The notes below the pieces were generated by a model that made no database searches, was not told where the DNA came from, and saw nothing but the letters and a program-made list of their open reading frames with translations. This document shows, piece after piece, positions 54,831 through 64,000 of a stretch of DNA of 64,000 bases; positions within the stretch are counted from its first letter, which is position 1, and every line of letters begins with the position of its first letter. The stretch covers positions 2,294,001-2,358,000 of the forward strand of contig JBAIAA010000531.1 of assembly GCA_037893245.1 (NCBI GenBank), read 5' to 3'. Both the position numbers and the translations under genes were made by a program. The DNA is from Crossaster papposus. Its lineage: Eukaryota; Echinodermata; Asteroidea; Velatida; Solasteridae.

Positions 54831-55215
54831 AACTAGCGTTTTATACGCGGATTGAAGGTCTTTTTTTGACCGCTCGGACTTTTTTGTCCAAATTGGGACG
54901 CATATTGGATTGCGTGAGGATATCCTTTGTGAGATAACTTGTTGACGTATTTTTTCCTATTCCCGTTTTTATAGGAACCTAAGATTTGTCCGCATTTCAT
55001 GCAGACTGTTGGCAGTCATTTGAGTGTAATGTACAAACCCCGACTCCTTCTTTGGCGTTTCTCTTGACTTGGTGCTCACTACCGAATCCAACTTGTTCAA
55101 ACAAATTACTTGTTTTTCAATCTTGTTAATTTCAAGGTTTATTTATTTATTTATTTTCCCTGTATCTTCTGAAGTAGATATAGAGAAGAAATGTATTTTC
55201 TTACGAAGTAAGAAA
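54831..55215. other. DIRS non-coding region between RT and second repeat
   Basis: No ORF. It has a (TTTA)n-like tract near 55140 and no inverted match to the left end that I can see. Confidence 0.5.
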
Positions 55216-55364
55216 GTGGAATTTCTTCTCGTCATCGAATGACAGAAGGGCTCATTGAGCCGTGACACAGCGCATTGTGTTGCGTAACTCCATGTGAGTA
55301 TAAAACGATTGTACACAGCAATGCTGGTTCCTTCTCGGTTTGAGCATTCATACCTTGCTTTAAC
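55216..55364 (+). repeat. DIRS/Ngaro-type direct repeat, copy 2
   Basis: Direct repeat of 51618-51766. The sequence after it differs from the sequence after copy 1; it leads to ATG 55397 in a short frame with no known domain. Confidence 0.85.
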
Positions 55365-55850
55365 CCCAGCCCACCCTTGACCCTTAAAATACAAGCATGG
55401 AACAAGGGAGTGCGCCCTCGTTTGGCACCCTGGGACGCAACCACGTTTCCTCTAAAAAAGAATTAGGGTTTGTTCGTGGCCTCCGAGTGCCAGCAAACAA
55501 TTGCTGGACCGTGGTGCCAAGCGCCATGCAGTTCAACTACGTCAGTTTCACCGTAAATCGGGTCAAAATAAGAAAACGGTTCTTACATCGGGCCTTTTGC
55601 TGGGTTTGGCCTTTATGGCAGGAATATTATCAAGACTACAATTTTGGTACCATTCAAATTCCATTCGGCAAATTTCGTCCGAATATTAAAATTGCTGTTC
55701 ACTTGTTCGTTTCTCAAATCCAAAAGAGAAAACGGTTATTACTACAGGTATTTTCCCGGGATCGGCCTTTACGGCAGTAAAACCAAGGCTACGTTTCGAT
55801 TTATATTACTAGGCAAATTTCTGCCAATAGTATTTGTTTTCCTTTTGTAG

Positions 55851-56134
55851 GAATATGGGACTTGCGCAAGTCTACTTTGAATGACCCCTCTTTGGGCAAC
55901 CTCGCCGAAACGGAACTCCCAATCCTCCTGACGTCGGCCAAGGCTTCGTCAACAGTAGCCAAATACTCGCTCACGTGGAGACGCTGGGAAAAATGGGCCG
56001 ACTCAAAAACTGGCATCCAGGCCTTTCCGGCTGACCCTTATCATTTGTGCCTCTACCTTGCGCATCTCTCCCAGTCATCTGGAGCAAAGACGGCAGCAAA
56101 CGTAGACTTGATCCAAGTCGGGATTCTGTGGTAA
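55851..56134 (+). pseudogene. Tyrosine recombinase N-terminal fragment
   Basis: A pyrimidine-rich TTTTCCTTTTGTAG precedes the reading ILLTSAKASSTVAKYSLTWR, RRWEKWADSKTG and FPADPYHLCLYLAHLSQSS, the SAM-like core-binding domain of DIRS-type tyrosine recombinases. A TAA at about 56132 stops it, and the catalytic R-H-R-Y domain is absent downstream. The AG border suggests this gene is spliced in the intact element. Confidence 0.72.
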
Positions 56135-56283
56135 CATTGCTCATGGTCATCCACATCGTGCGCCTCGCGTCACGTCCACGCTCATCAGTAGCGCGCCCTC
56201 TTGCGCCGCCCATGCTCATGTGTGGTTCAGAAACCCCGACTTGACGAATCTGCCACACGTTTGTACACAACCTATGGGCTCAT

Positions 56284-56431
56284 CTACCGAAAACGGTAGC
56301 GGCCAATCAAATTGCAGAATTGTATAAATTAGCATATATCTGTAATAATGAGAACTTTGACCCAGTTGCGTGACGTACCTGGACGTGTGATGTACATATT
56401 CCGGTCGGCGAATAACTAAATAAACGAAGTT
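56284..56431 (+). promoter_or_regulatory. Putative promoter of the RecQ gene
   Basis: A hairpin CTACCGAAAACGGTAG is followed by CCAATCA and a TATAAAT-like stretch (GTATAAATTAG), then 90 bp to the ATG at 56432. A TGACGT half-site is near 56374. The hairpin-CCAAT block closely resembles one at 6396-6421 in Gypsy-1. Confidence 0.45.
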
Positions 56432-59279
56432 ATGGACGCAGCAATTGAATTTGCAAAAGGCATCCTTTGCCTTGCGGATGACTTCAAACCCAAGCAGATT
56501 GAAGCACTCCAAAGTTTCCTTAGAGGTGAAGACACGTTTGTCAACTTACCAACTGGTTACGGGAAATCGTTGGTTTTCCAAGCTGCACCATTTTCCTTAA
56601 TTTTCAGCGGCAGTCGGTAAGTGGACTGCAGTACTGCCTGTCTACACAGTACATGTGTACATTCCGAACTTGCACACTGTTTGACTGTCACCATTTTTAT
56701 TTCACATTTGACTTGTTTGTGTGCGTTTGTGCACCGTCGTCATTTTCACCCTGCCCACATGCACTTTCCACAAAATTAATCATGGAGGTATTCACCATGG
56801 TTTGGTTTGAGTGACATCTCTCACACATTGACATTGCTTTTACTTTTAGTTGTAAAAAAAAAATTTGTGCCGGATTTTTTTAGTTTCATTCTGTATAAAA
56901 CTAAAGAAATGGAGGAATAATTAATTGATATATTGACAAAACCATCAATAATGTTTTTAATTCCATGGAGCCCCCAAAACTCATTATCAAATATGTGTGC
57001 ACATGAAATACTTTAGGGGGGCCAGTTTGGCAGTTGTCAAAAGAAGGCACTGCTGAAGTTGTTATCTGCATACCTAAATTGTTTCAACATGTTCAATAAT
57101 TTGCAATGCATCATTACAAAGTATATTTTTGAAAATGTGGTAGCATTCGTTTGGCATTGATGTTTTTATCAGGATAAATCCATCGCCATAGTCATATCTC
57201 CTCTTGTGGCTTTGATGCGAGACCAAGTGGCGGGATTACATGCTAAAGGTGTTACAGCTGGATATGTGGCAGATCTGAGACGTAGTCCTTGTGAGAAGAC
57301 CAAGCTGCTAAATGGTGAATTGGCAGTGGTGTTTGCAAGTCCAGAGAGTCTGCTAGGTTCCTTCGGCAAAGAGTTGCTCAGATCTACAACCTACCAGGAC
57401 AATATTTGTGGCTTCTTTGTTGATGAGAGCCACTGTGTGGCTAAGTGGTAAGTATATTAAAATAATCAATGCATTATGCACCCAATATCTCTAATTTTAT
57501 AAAACTTTTGCCTGAAATATAAAAAGCCTCGCCGTTTACAATTTGATGCACACTTGTTTCGAAATCCCATTTGGCACACCCCCCCCCCCCCCCCCCTTAC
57601 AAATTGTATGAATTTATTGCAATGAAAACCAGTGACAAAATGACCCAAAAACAAAAGCAACAATGGGCAAAAACAAATATTTCTGATGCACTTTGCACAT
57701 ATCTCAATAAAAGAGTATTTTTGCACAGTTTTGATTAACATTTTCTCTGGACCCTGGTATTTGTCTTTCATACTCATTTCATTTAGCACACTGGCGAATT
57801 TTCTTGGAACCTGAAAATGAAATATCTCAGAATATTTAAACATACAAAATCTTTCAAAAATGAACTCCTCTATAACTTTGTTTACATTTTCTATTAAGCC
57901 CTTCCTCCATCCAATCAACATTTTTGGGTACTCATGTGCTCTCTTCCTATATCTGCCTTTGTCTCTGCAGGGGTTTCAAGTCGGGAAAGGTCAAGGCTTT
58001 TAGGGAATGCTACTGCAGACTTGCTGAACTGAGATCATTTGTCCCTAGGTCAGTCCCAATGATGGCTTTAACAGCTACAGCTTCACCAGAATTAAAGAAG
58101 CTTGTAATTGACACACTTGGGATGACAGAGCCGTACAGTGTAGAAATTTCACCAGAAAGACCTAACATCAGATACTCTGTCGTAAGTACACTCGTAAAAT
58201 CTCAAGACAGACAATTTGGATGGCTGATAGAGGAAATTAAGCAGCACCAGGGTGAAAGCAGAAAAAGTATCATCTTCTGCCAGTCGCACAGACATTGTAG
58301 AGAACTTCATGCAACATTTGATGAAGCACTAGGAGAAGAAATGTGTAAGCACATTGCCATGTTCCACTCATGCACAGAGGAGACAATAAAAAAGAAAGTG
58401 TTGAGTGATTTCTCAAGAGCAGATGGCAACATAAAAGTACTGATCGCCACAGTAGCATTCGGGATGGGTGTGCATGTTGAAGGATTGTACACTGTTATTC
58501 ACTATGGTCCTTCTAGGAATATCAATGACTACTTCCAGGAAAGTGGCAGAATTGGACGGGATGGTAAACAGAGCCATGCTGTTATTCTACTGTATCCCCG
58601 ATGCTTCACGACATGTCGAGTAGATCAAGTAATGAAGCAGTACCTCAACACAACTGAATGCCGGCGTAAAACCCTACTAGAACATTATGGACACCCTGTG
58701 ACATCAACTTTGGAGAAACAGCTCTGCTGTGACAATTGTGCAGATGATTTTACTGGTGTCGGGTGGGCAGAAGACCTACTGCAGAAACTGCAACTGCTGA
58801 TCAATCCTAACGATAAAAAAACAGTGACCATCCGAAAGGTTACTGATGAACAAAGGCAGGAACTCAGGCAACAAATATTTGCATATCGGGACTCCCTGCT
58901 TAAAGGGGAAGCATCTGCAATGTATACAGGAGTAGATATGGCAAGTGGGCTAGCAGTTCCACTTATTGATGCCATTATTAAGGACTGTCATACCATAAGG
59001 TCCAAAGAGCATCTTGAAGCCAGCTTTTCATTTTTTGAGAGAAGCCATGCACACCAAGTGTGGCTTTTAATGTCAAATACCCTATCCGATGACTTTGACA
59101 CAACCAATGTCGAGGAACAGAACTCCAACAGTAGTACTAGCAGTAGCAACAGTGAGGATGAGCACGAGTTGCAGGATGCAGCTGAAGCTAGTGATTCATC
59201 AGTATTTTTAGATACGGACAAATTATCTATTGGAACTTCAGATTCCCAAACATCTACATCAAGTTGTGATGATGAATAG
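56432..59279 (+). CDS. RecQ-type DNA helicase (three exons)
   Basis: Exons 56432-56616, 57173-57447 and 57971-59279. All helicase motifs are present in order: motif 0/I (FKPKQIEALQSF, LPTGYGKSLVFQ), Ia (SPLVALMRDQV), II (DESHCVAKW), III (MALTATASP), IV (IIFCQSHRHC), V (VAFGMGVHVEGLYTVIHYG), VI (QESGRIGRDG). The RecQ zinc-binding helices follow (CRRK ... CCDNC). There is no HRDC domain; instead a region with SLLKGEASAMYTGVDMAS and an acidic Ser-rich tail. It unwinds DNA 3' to 5' in known relatives. Joining exon 1 to exon 2 at the visible borders gives a one-base phase mismatch, so either a tiny exon is missed or the copy is broken. It is tail to tail with the DUF6589 gene. Confidence 0.85.
57579..57596. 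repeat. Poly-C tract (18 C) in RecQ intron 2
   Basis: An uninterrupted run of C between ACA and TTAC. Similar runs occur at 61718-61734 and 62488-62513. Confidence 0.95.
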
Positions 59280-60662
59280 TTTATATTTGTAAAACGTGCA
59301 GCTGTAAAAAAGTAGAGGATCATTTTTCGAAATTGGCCTAATACCTCAGATATGCTGTATTCAATGTCTCGAAGGGAGATTTGTTATCATAAAAATATAA
59401 GTTGTCAACTTGCAATTTAACACGACAGGATTATTATTTGAATTTGAACTCCCCCACCCTATGAAACTGATTGTTCACATTCAAATAACCCATCACATGA
59501 ACAAAGTGAAGTTACAGTGGCTATATGCATTGATCAGCTATTATTATAAGCTGCTTTTATTCTGTTACAGAACTTTAATACGTGGTTTTTAGACCTTTTC
59601 TTCATTTTACGACCATACAAACAATGCAATTTAATAAATAACAAAGTTAAATTGTCATTTTTCTTTAATCGCATGTACACCTGAACTTTGGTGTTTTTGT
59701 TATGTTTATTGTCACCATGTAATAAATTACCTCCAGAAAGATCTAGCCCCACAACATTTGTTTAGTTGGTGAACATTTTTTTTAATAAATAAACTTTGAC
59801 AGTCTCTACAGTCTTGTCTACAACAACTAGAAGATAAAAAAAAATACACTCCAATCGTTGCTGGAGATGAAACACTTCAAAATAGTAACTTTTGGGTATA
59901 CAAACTTTGGGGGTGACCATAGCCCACCTAGACTTCATTCTACAATCCCACGTAGAATATTGTTCAAAGAAAAAATATTTATCCACCTTGACATGTATAG
60001 GTACAAGTATCATGTAAAACTTGGAAGTATTCGATTGTTATTCAACTGATAAACCCAGAGTTGATTGTGAAGTCAATAAATGATGTAATCGTGCCGTTTA
60101 ATACAATATTTGTTTAAACTATTAATTAAAAGCCCTGTATAAACCTATCCAAAGTCAGATATAGAACCTGTATCGAGGTAACATTTACAACCAAGACTTG
60201 ACAATTTCAATGTCAAAGGTTATGTGTTAAAAACAAAAAGGAATTTTCATTTCCTTGCCTTTTGTATGGGAGGGGTGTGTTAGTGGTGTTCACTTGGCAC
60301 CAACCCCATGCCCTGTCAATGTCAGCCCTGAATCCGTTTTTAAAAGTGAATTTCCTCTTCTTTTTTATCAAATTGGATAATTCAAAGATGACCGATCTAC
60401 ATGTATGCTAAATCCATGCCTTGACTAGGTCATGAAGATTATCCACTATTCATAAATACCTAAGAATGTTTACCCATTCCTAATTGGTCGAGAGCCTGTC
60501 ACGTGGCTGGTCTTAAACAGTCTGGGTGCTGATAATTACCAGAGCCGATGGTGAGGGTAATTACAGCACCCAGACCCCAAGCAGTATTGAACAGAGCGAT
60601 TAAAACCTCCCAAGCCCACATTTACTCCCTTACTGCAAACTTTGACAACACACATGGAGGAG
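59280..60662. other. Intergenic stretch between RecQ and DUF6589 genes
   Basis: AT-rich; both genes end toward it. It holds AATAAA-type signals (for example near 59720 and 59785) and the hairpin at 60519-60573. No further gene is seen. Confidence 0.6.
60519..60573. repeat. Short hairpin downstream of both genes
   Basis: GTCTGGGTGCTGATAATTACC pairs with GGTAATTACAGCACCCAGAC with one mismatch, around a 13-base loop. It lies 90 bp beyond the DUF6589 stop. Confidence 0.75.
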
Positions 60663-61717
60663 CTACACCTTGTAAACCTTCAATTTAGAAAACTTCTTTA
60701 ATGTTTCAGTCATCCATGTGTGGAGAGCGCCTTGGTCTAGCTGTGACAAGGGGTTTCTTGAGAAGTTGAGGAAGGCATGAAGTTTTCGTCCTGGATTGCG
60801 AGAAAATATGCATTCTTTATGCATATGTGCCAGTAGGGCTAGAACGTCTTCTTCAGCAGTCTTACTCTTGTGCTTCCCTGAAGGCTTCTTGACATTGGCA
60901 GCCTTGTCTGCATGGTACAGGACTTTGTCAAGTGTATGAGCAGCCTGTCCCACCCTTTCAATGGACTTCACAGTGACTTTCCCATGAAAACCTCGACACT
61001 CTTGTTTAGGTAGTCTGTTCTTGTGCTCCATTACCCTGTCCATCTCCACGTTGGTGTTCGGTTTTCCCTTATTATTGATGAACCTGTTCCAAGTGAGTTG
61101 ATGTGCCATTCTAGGTGAAAGGAGGCATTTGATTTGTGCCAAAAGTCGTAATATCTGGTAGGCATACTTTGATTTACCAGCTACTCTGATACAGCATGAA
61201 CTTGTACAGAAGTAGGATTCTGCCACCATCACCGTGTTTTCTTGCATCGGTGAAATCTTGTGCCAACAGACATAGGCCGAGGCTTGCACAGCAGTAATTC
61301 TGTACCGAGTCTTCTTGGGGATCAAGTGTTGGTTGATACTTTTCCTTGAGTGACAGTCCTTCATGTTTTGTACTGAAATGCTTCTTCAAGCTTGACATAC
61401 GCTTATAGGTCTTGGTGCACTCAGGGCATTTCAGTTTGGTATCTTTGAGTGGTGTTGGTGTCGAGAATATTGCATACTGATTAAGAAGCTCTCCCATCAC
61501 TGTCTTGAAGTACTCCTGCTTTTCCATTGTTGAAATGTTGAAACCGTGACGCAACACCTGTCCATTTGGTCCATCCATCCCAAAGAATTCCAAGGCAGCA
61601 CCGAGAATGAGGGCTTCTGTGTACCTGCAAGAAGTATAAGGAAAACATGGAAAAAACCTTTAGTGGGTCATGTGAACACAAATTTCAGTCAATAGCAGTG
61701 GTGGTGTAAGGTGTCGT

Positions 61718-61734
61718 CCCCCCCCCCCCCCCCC
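61718..61734. repeat. Poly-C tract (17 C) in DUF6589 intron
   Basis: An uninterrupted C run just upstream, in the gene's sense, of the last exon. Confidence 0.95.
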
Positions 61735-62459
61735 GTTAAGGCAAGAACAGGTTATGGTTCCTAACAATCCTATCATTTGCCACAAAACCCATCTCTTGGA
61801 AACATGAAACTACCCACTTGATTCAGTTAATAATTCAATAGAGTTTCAAGACTGTTTGGTGTGGCAAACACTTACACATTACAGTTTCTTCGTGTCATTC
61901 ATTCACTTTGGGATTCATTTGTGGATTTGGGAATGGCCCTTTCAATCAGTTCTGTCAGCTTGTACTCATTTACAAAAGAGCTACTTACTTGTTCAGGAAG
62001 TCACTGCAGGCATTGATGTCCTTCATGGGATCATTTGGCACACTGTAGGCTTTGAGGAAATTCCTAGCAGCATACAGGGTGCAGACATCTCTGGAGCCTA
62101 CTTGGTCAGTAGAGTACAACAATTTCCACATCACCTGTTAAACAAAAGTTGTAAAAATCTTCATAATCAACGTCGTACCACAGCAAAGGTAAAGTACTTA
62201 CTACATTTATATAATAAAATATCACTATTCAGTATTGATACATACTTGAGCTACAGGTTATAATGAGTCGTATTTGTAGTTTGGTTTTAAGGTTTCATAA
62301 TGATACAAAAATGTATACAACTTTTGAAAAGACTTCACATTTAGTACTTGGGCCAATAACCAATTTCAATATTTGCTCGCCACATTTTTCTTGTGCTGTT
62401 TCTCCTGGTGCCTGTCCCAATTTTCTACATGTATTCATCTTTTTTGGTTGACTCATTAA

Positions 62460-62659
62460 TCGTTACCCTAAAATGGAAAGCAATATGCCCCCCCCCCCCC
62501 CCCCCCCCCCCCCACAAAAGGTGACGTTACAGTAAAAACATAGCGTGGCTATATACACACTATCGTGGACACATAGAGCCACGCTATGTTCTTACCGTTT
62601 TGTCATTTTTTGTGGGCGGGGGCACGGCGCATATATTGCTTTTCATTTTAGGGTCACGA
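62460..62659. mobile_element. 200-bp inverted-repeat MITE with TTAA duplication and poly-C
   Basis: The ends TCGTTACCCTAAAATGG and the complement of TCGTGACCCTAAAATGA are flanked by TTAA (62456-62459 and 62660-62663). The inner arms share ACATAGCGTGGCT in perfect inversion around 62540-62588. The left arm has a run of 26 C (62488-62513) where the right arm has a shorter G-rich stretch. TA duplication (mariner type) is an alternative reading. Confidence 0.75.
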
Positions 62660-63021
62660 TTAATAAGCAAACAAAAACAGATATGAATTTTTTTTTAGCA
62701 GTTGTTAAGTTTTTAGCATTATTAAAGCGTATATTTTGCCATATTAAAGTTTTGAATTTCAGGTACCCTTTAATGCAGTGCATACCTGGTAGAAATTACC
62801 CAGACCATGGAAATCTTCAAACGCCGGTATGAGGCCTCCCCATCGAGCCCCTTTTGGTGAATCCCGTCTGTCTTCCTGGATGTTCTCCTGGCGTTCTGTA
62901 GTTAGTTGATCTCCTCCACTGATGACTTGCATAGGGTGGTTTGTGTCGGAGTCTGGAACGTACACGTTAATGTAATCCATAATCTTGGCAATTCCCACCT
63001 GTAATGACACCAAGGCCGATC

Positions 63022-63897
63022 TGGCAGGAAAAAGAAAGAAAAAAATACACATAATGTCAGTTGAATGTGAAATGCTTCTAAGGAATTTACTAATTGAAAA
63101 AGCTGAAATTTTCTTGTGATTCAGAATTATTAACAATAAAGCATGGTTGAAAAATCAATTGCACTTTATGTCAATTTGTTTTCTTTATTTGATCCAATCA
63201 AGCTTGAAAATTGGGTTATTGGAAAATGTATCTTATATGGCTTGAATGACAACAAAGACACACTAGGTTTTTGGAAGAAACACTTCAGTAACATTTGCTT
63301 ACCACTTCAGACTTCTGATGGGTTATATTACTATACATGTGAGCTCGATGAACAGGAACAAACTGCCTGAAGTCTGAAAAGGCTGGCAGGTAATTCACAA
63401 TAACTTTGCCAACGAGGTAGATCCAACCCTTCCTCAATTCAAGGTTGTCCTGAACATCTGGCAGGAAAAAGAAAGAAACAAATACACATAATGTCAGTTG
63501 AATGTGAAATGCTTCTAAGGAATTTACTAATTGAAAAAGCTGAAATTTTCTTGTGATTCAGAATTATTAACAATAAAGCATGGTTGAAAAATCAATTGCA
63601 CTTTATGTCAATTTGTTTTCTTTATTTGATCCAATCAAGCTTGAAAATTGGGTTATTGGAAAATGTATCTTATATGGCTTGAATGACAACAAAGACACAC
63701 TAGGTTTTGGAAGAAACACTTCAGTAACATTTGCTTACCACTTCAGACTTCTGATGGGTTAATATTACTATACATGTGAGCTCGATGAACAGGAACAAAC
63801 TGCCTGAAGTCTGAAAAGGCTGGCAGGTAATTCACAATAACTTTGCCAACGAGGTAGATCCAACCCTTCCTCAATTCAAGGTTGTCCTGAACATCTG
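63022..63897. repeat. Tandem duplication of about 437 bp in the DUF6589 gene
   Basis: The blocks at about 63022-63460 and 63461-63897 are nearly identical, differing by a few single-base changes such as TTTTTGG against TTTTGG. The unit holds an intron and the 3' part of the exon at 63985. In the copy next to exon 63020 the exon part is cut at CATCTGG before CAGGAAAAAG. Confidence 0.9.
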
Positions 63898-64000
63898 GGA
63901 CAAACTCTGCTAAGTCGACTGTATTGAAGTCTCTGGTAGGACAGTCATCAGGCAGATAATTACCGGATATCTGTTGAATATTCATGACAATTTGAATTAC

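Larger units (their letters stand above)
51618..56134 (+). mobile_element. DIRS/Ngaro-like tyrosine-recombinase retrotransposon
   Basis: Left repeat, gag, RT/RNase H, second copy of the repeat, then a tyrosine recombinase N-terminal fragment. The RT type, the lack of integrase and protease, and the recombinase-like piece define the DIRS order. The internal repeat copy between RT and recombinase does not fit a simple Ngaro map; a second deleted element may be joined here. Confidence 0.82.
60663..63985 (-). pseudogene. DUF6589-type gene, multi-exon, minus strand (5' end outside window or unseen)
   Basis: Exons in reading order: 63985 to about 63765 (LVGKVIVNYLPAFSDFRQFV), 63020-62786 (MQVISGGDQLTTERQENIQE ... 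PAFEDFHGL), 62134-61989 (LYAARNFLKAYSVPNDPMKD), 61624-60663. The last carries a C2H2 finger (CPECTKTYKRMSSLKKHFSTKH), GDGGRILLLYKFML, then KSKYAYQILRLLAQ, HQLTWNRFIN, MEHKNRLPKQECRG and KKPSGKHKSK. These phrases fit the DUF6589 family as I know it. A shift at about 61190 (GTAGCTGGTAAATC) breaks the last exon. An intron plus part of an exon is tandemly duplicated at the right. Function is unknown; the neighbouring helicase suggests a transposon. Confidence 0.75.

Overview
This window is eukaryotic, most likely from a marine invertebrate animal. The evidence is spliced exons with GT/AG borders, a metazoan-type SAM and HECT gene family, a RecQ/DUF6589 pair, L2- and CR1-type LINEs, DIRS-type tyrosine-recombinase elements, and primer sites matching an animal tRNA-Leu. 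I cannot fix the phylum from sequence alone; cephalochordate, hemichordate, echinoderm or cnidarian are all possible. Almost the whole window is transposable elements inserted into one another, with a few host-like or transposon-borne genes between them.

Layout. (1) 1-8988: a Gypsy LTR element on the plus strand (Gypsy-1) with gag, protease, RT/RNase H, integrase and, unusually, an SGNH-hydrolase-like gene between integrase and the 3' LTR. (2) 9141-10401: a TTAA-flanked Kolobok-like DNA transposon with a THAP zinc-finger fragment. (3) 10402-19969: a minus-strand Gypsy element (Gypsy-2) with a 701-bp 5' LTR, broken up by a 180-bp MITE, a palindromic MITE, a stack of foldback elements holding a tRNA-like Pol III promoter, and a CR1-type LINE. 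(4) 20286-31190: a minisatellite holding an L2-like LINE, split by a complete minus-strand Gypsy element (Gypsy-3, 20923-30656, 136-bp LTRs, CATAT target duplication), which itself holds a palindromic 1171-bp element and a CR1-type LINE. (5) 31362-32519 and 40100-45013: two decayed copies of a SAM ... HECT gene of the G2E3-like ubiquitin-ligase type. (6) 36015-40047: an older copy of the palindromic element, split by an L2-like LINE that is itself split by a young 1171-bp copy. (7) 45273-50900: LINE pieces (ORF1, two endonuclease domains, a 3' end). (8) 51618-56134: a DIRS/Ngaro-like element. (9) 56432-63985: a three-exon RecQ-type helicase on plus, tail to tail with a multi-exon DUF6589 gene on minus that has a frameshift and a tandem duplication.

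How the parts relate. Insertion order can be read from interruption: minisatellite, then L2, then Gypsy-3, then the palindrome and CR1 LINE. The palindromic family makes 9-bp target duplications at all three copies, which fits a Mutator-like (MULE) origin. Most pol genes carry single in-frame stops or one-base shifts. The palindrome copies at 25912 and 38418 and the 888-codon CR1 RT look young.

Best candidates for something under-described: the SGNH gene in the accessory position of Gypsy-1, the RecQ/DUF6589 pair as a possible large DNA transposon, and the 9-bp-duplicating near-perfect palindromes.
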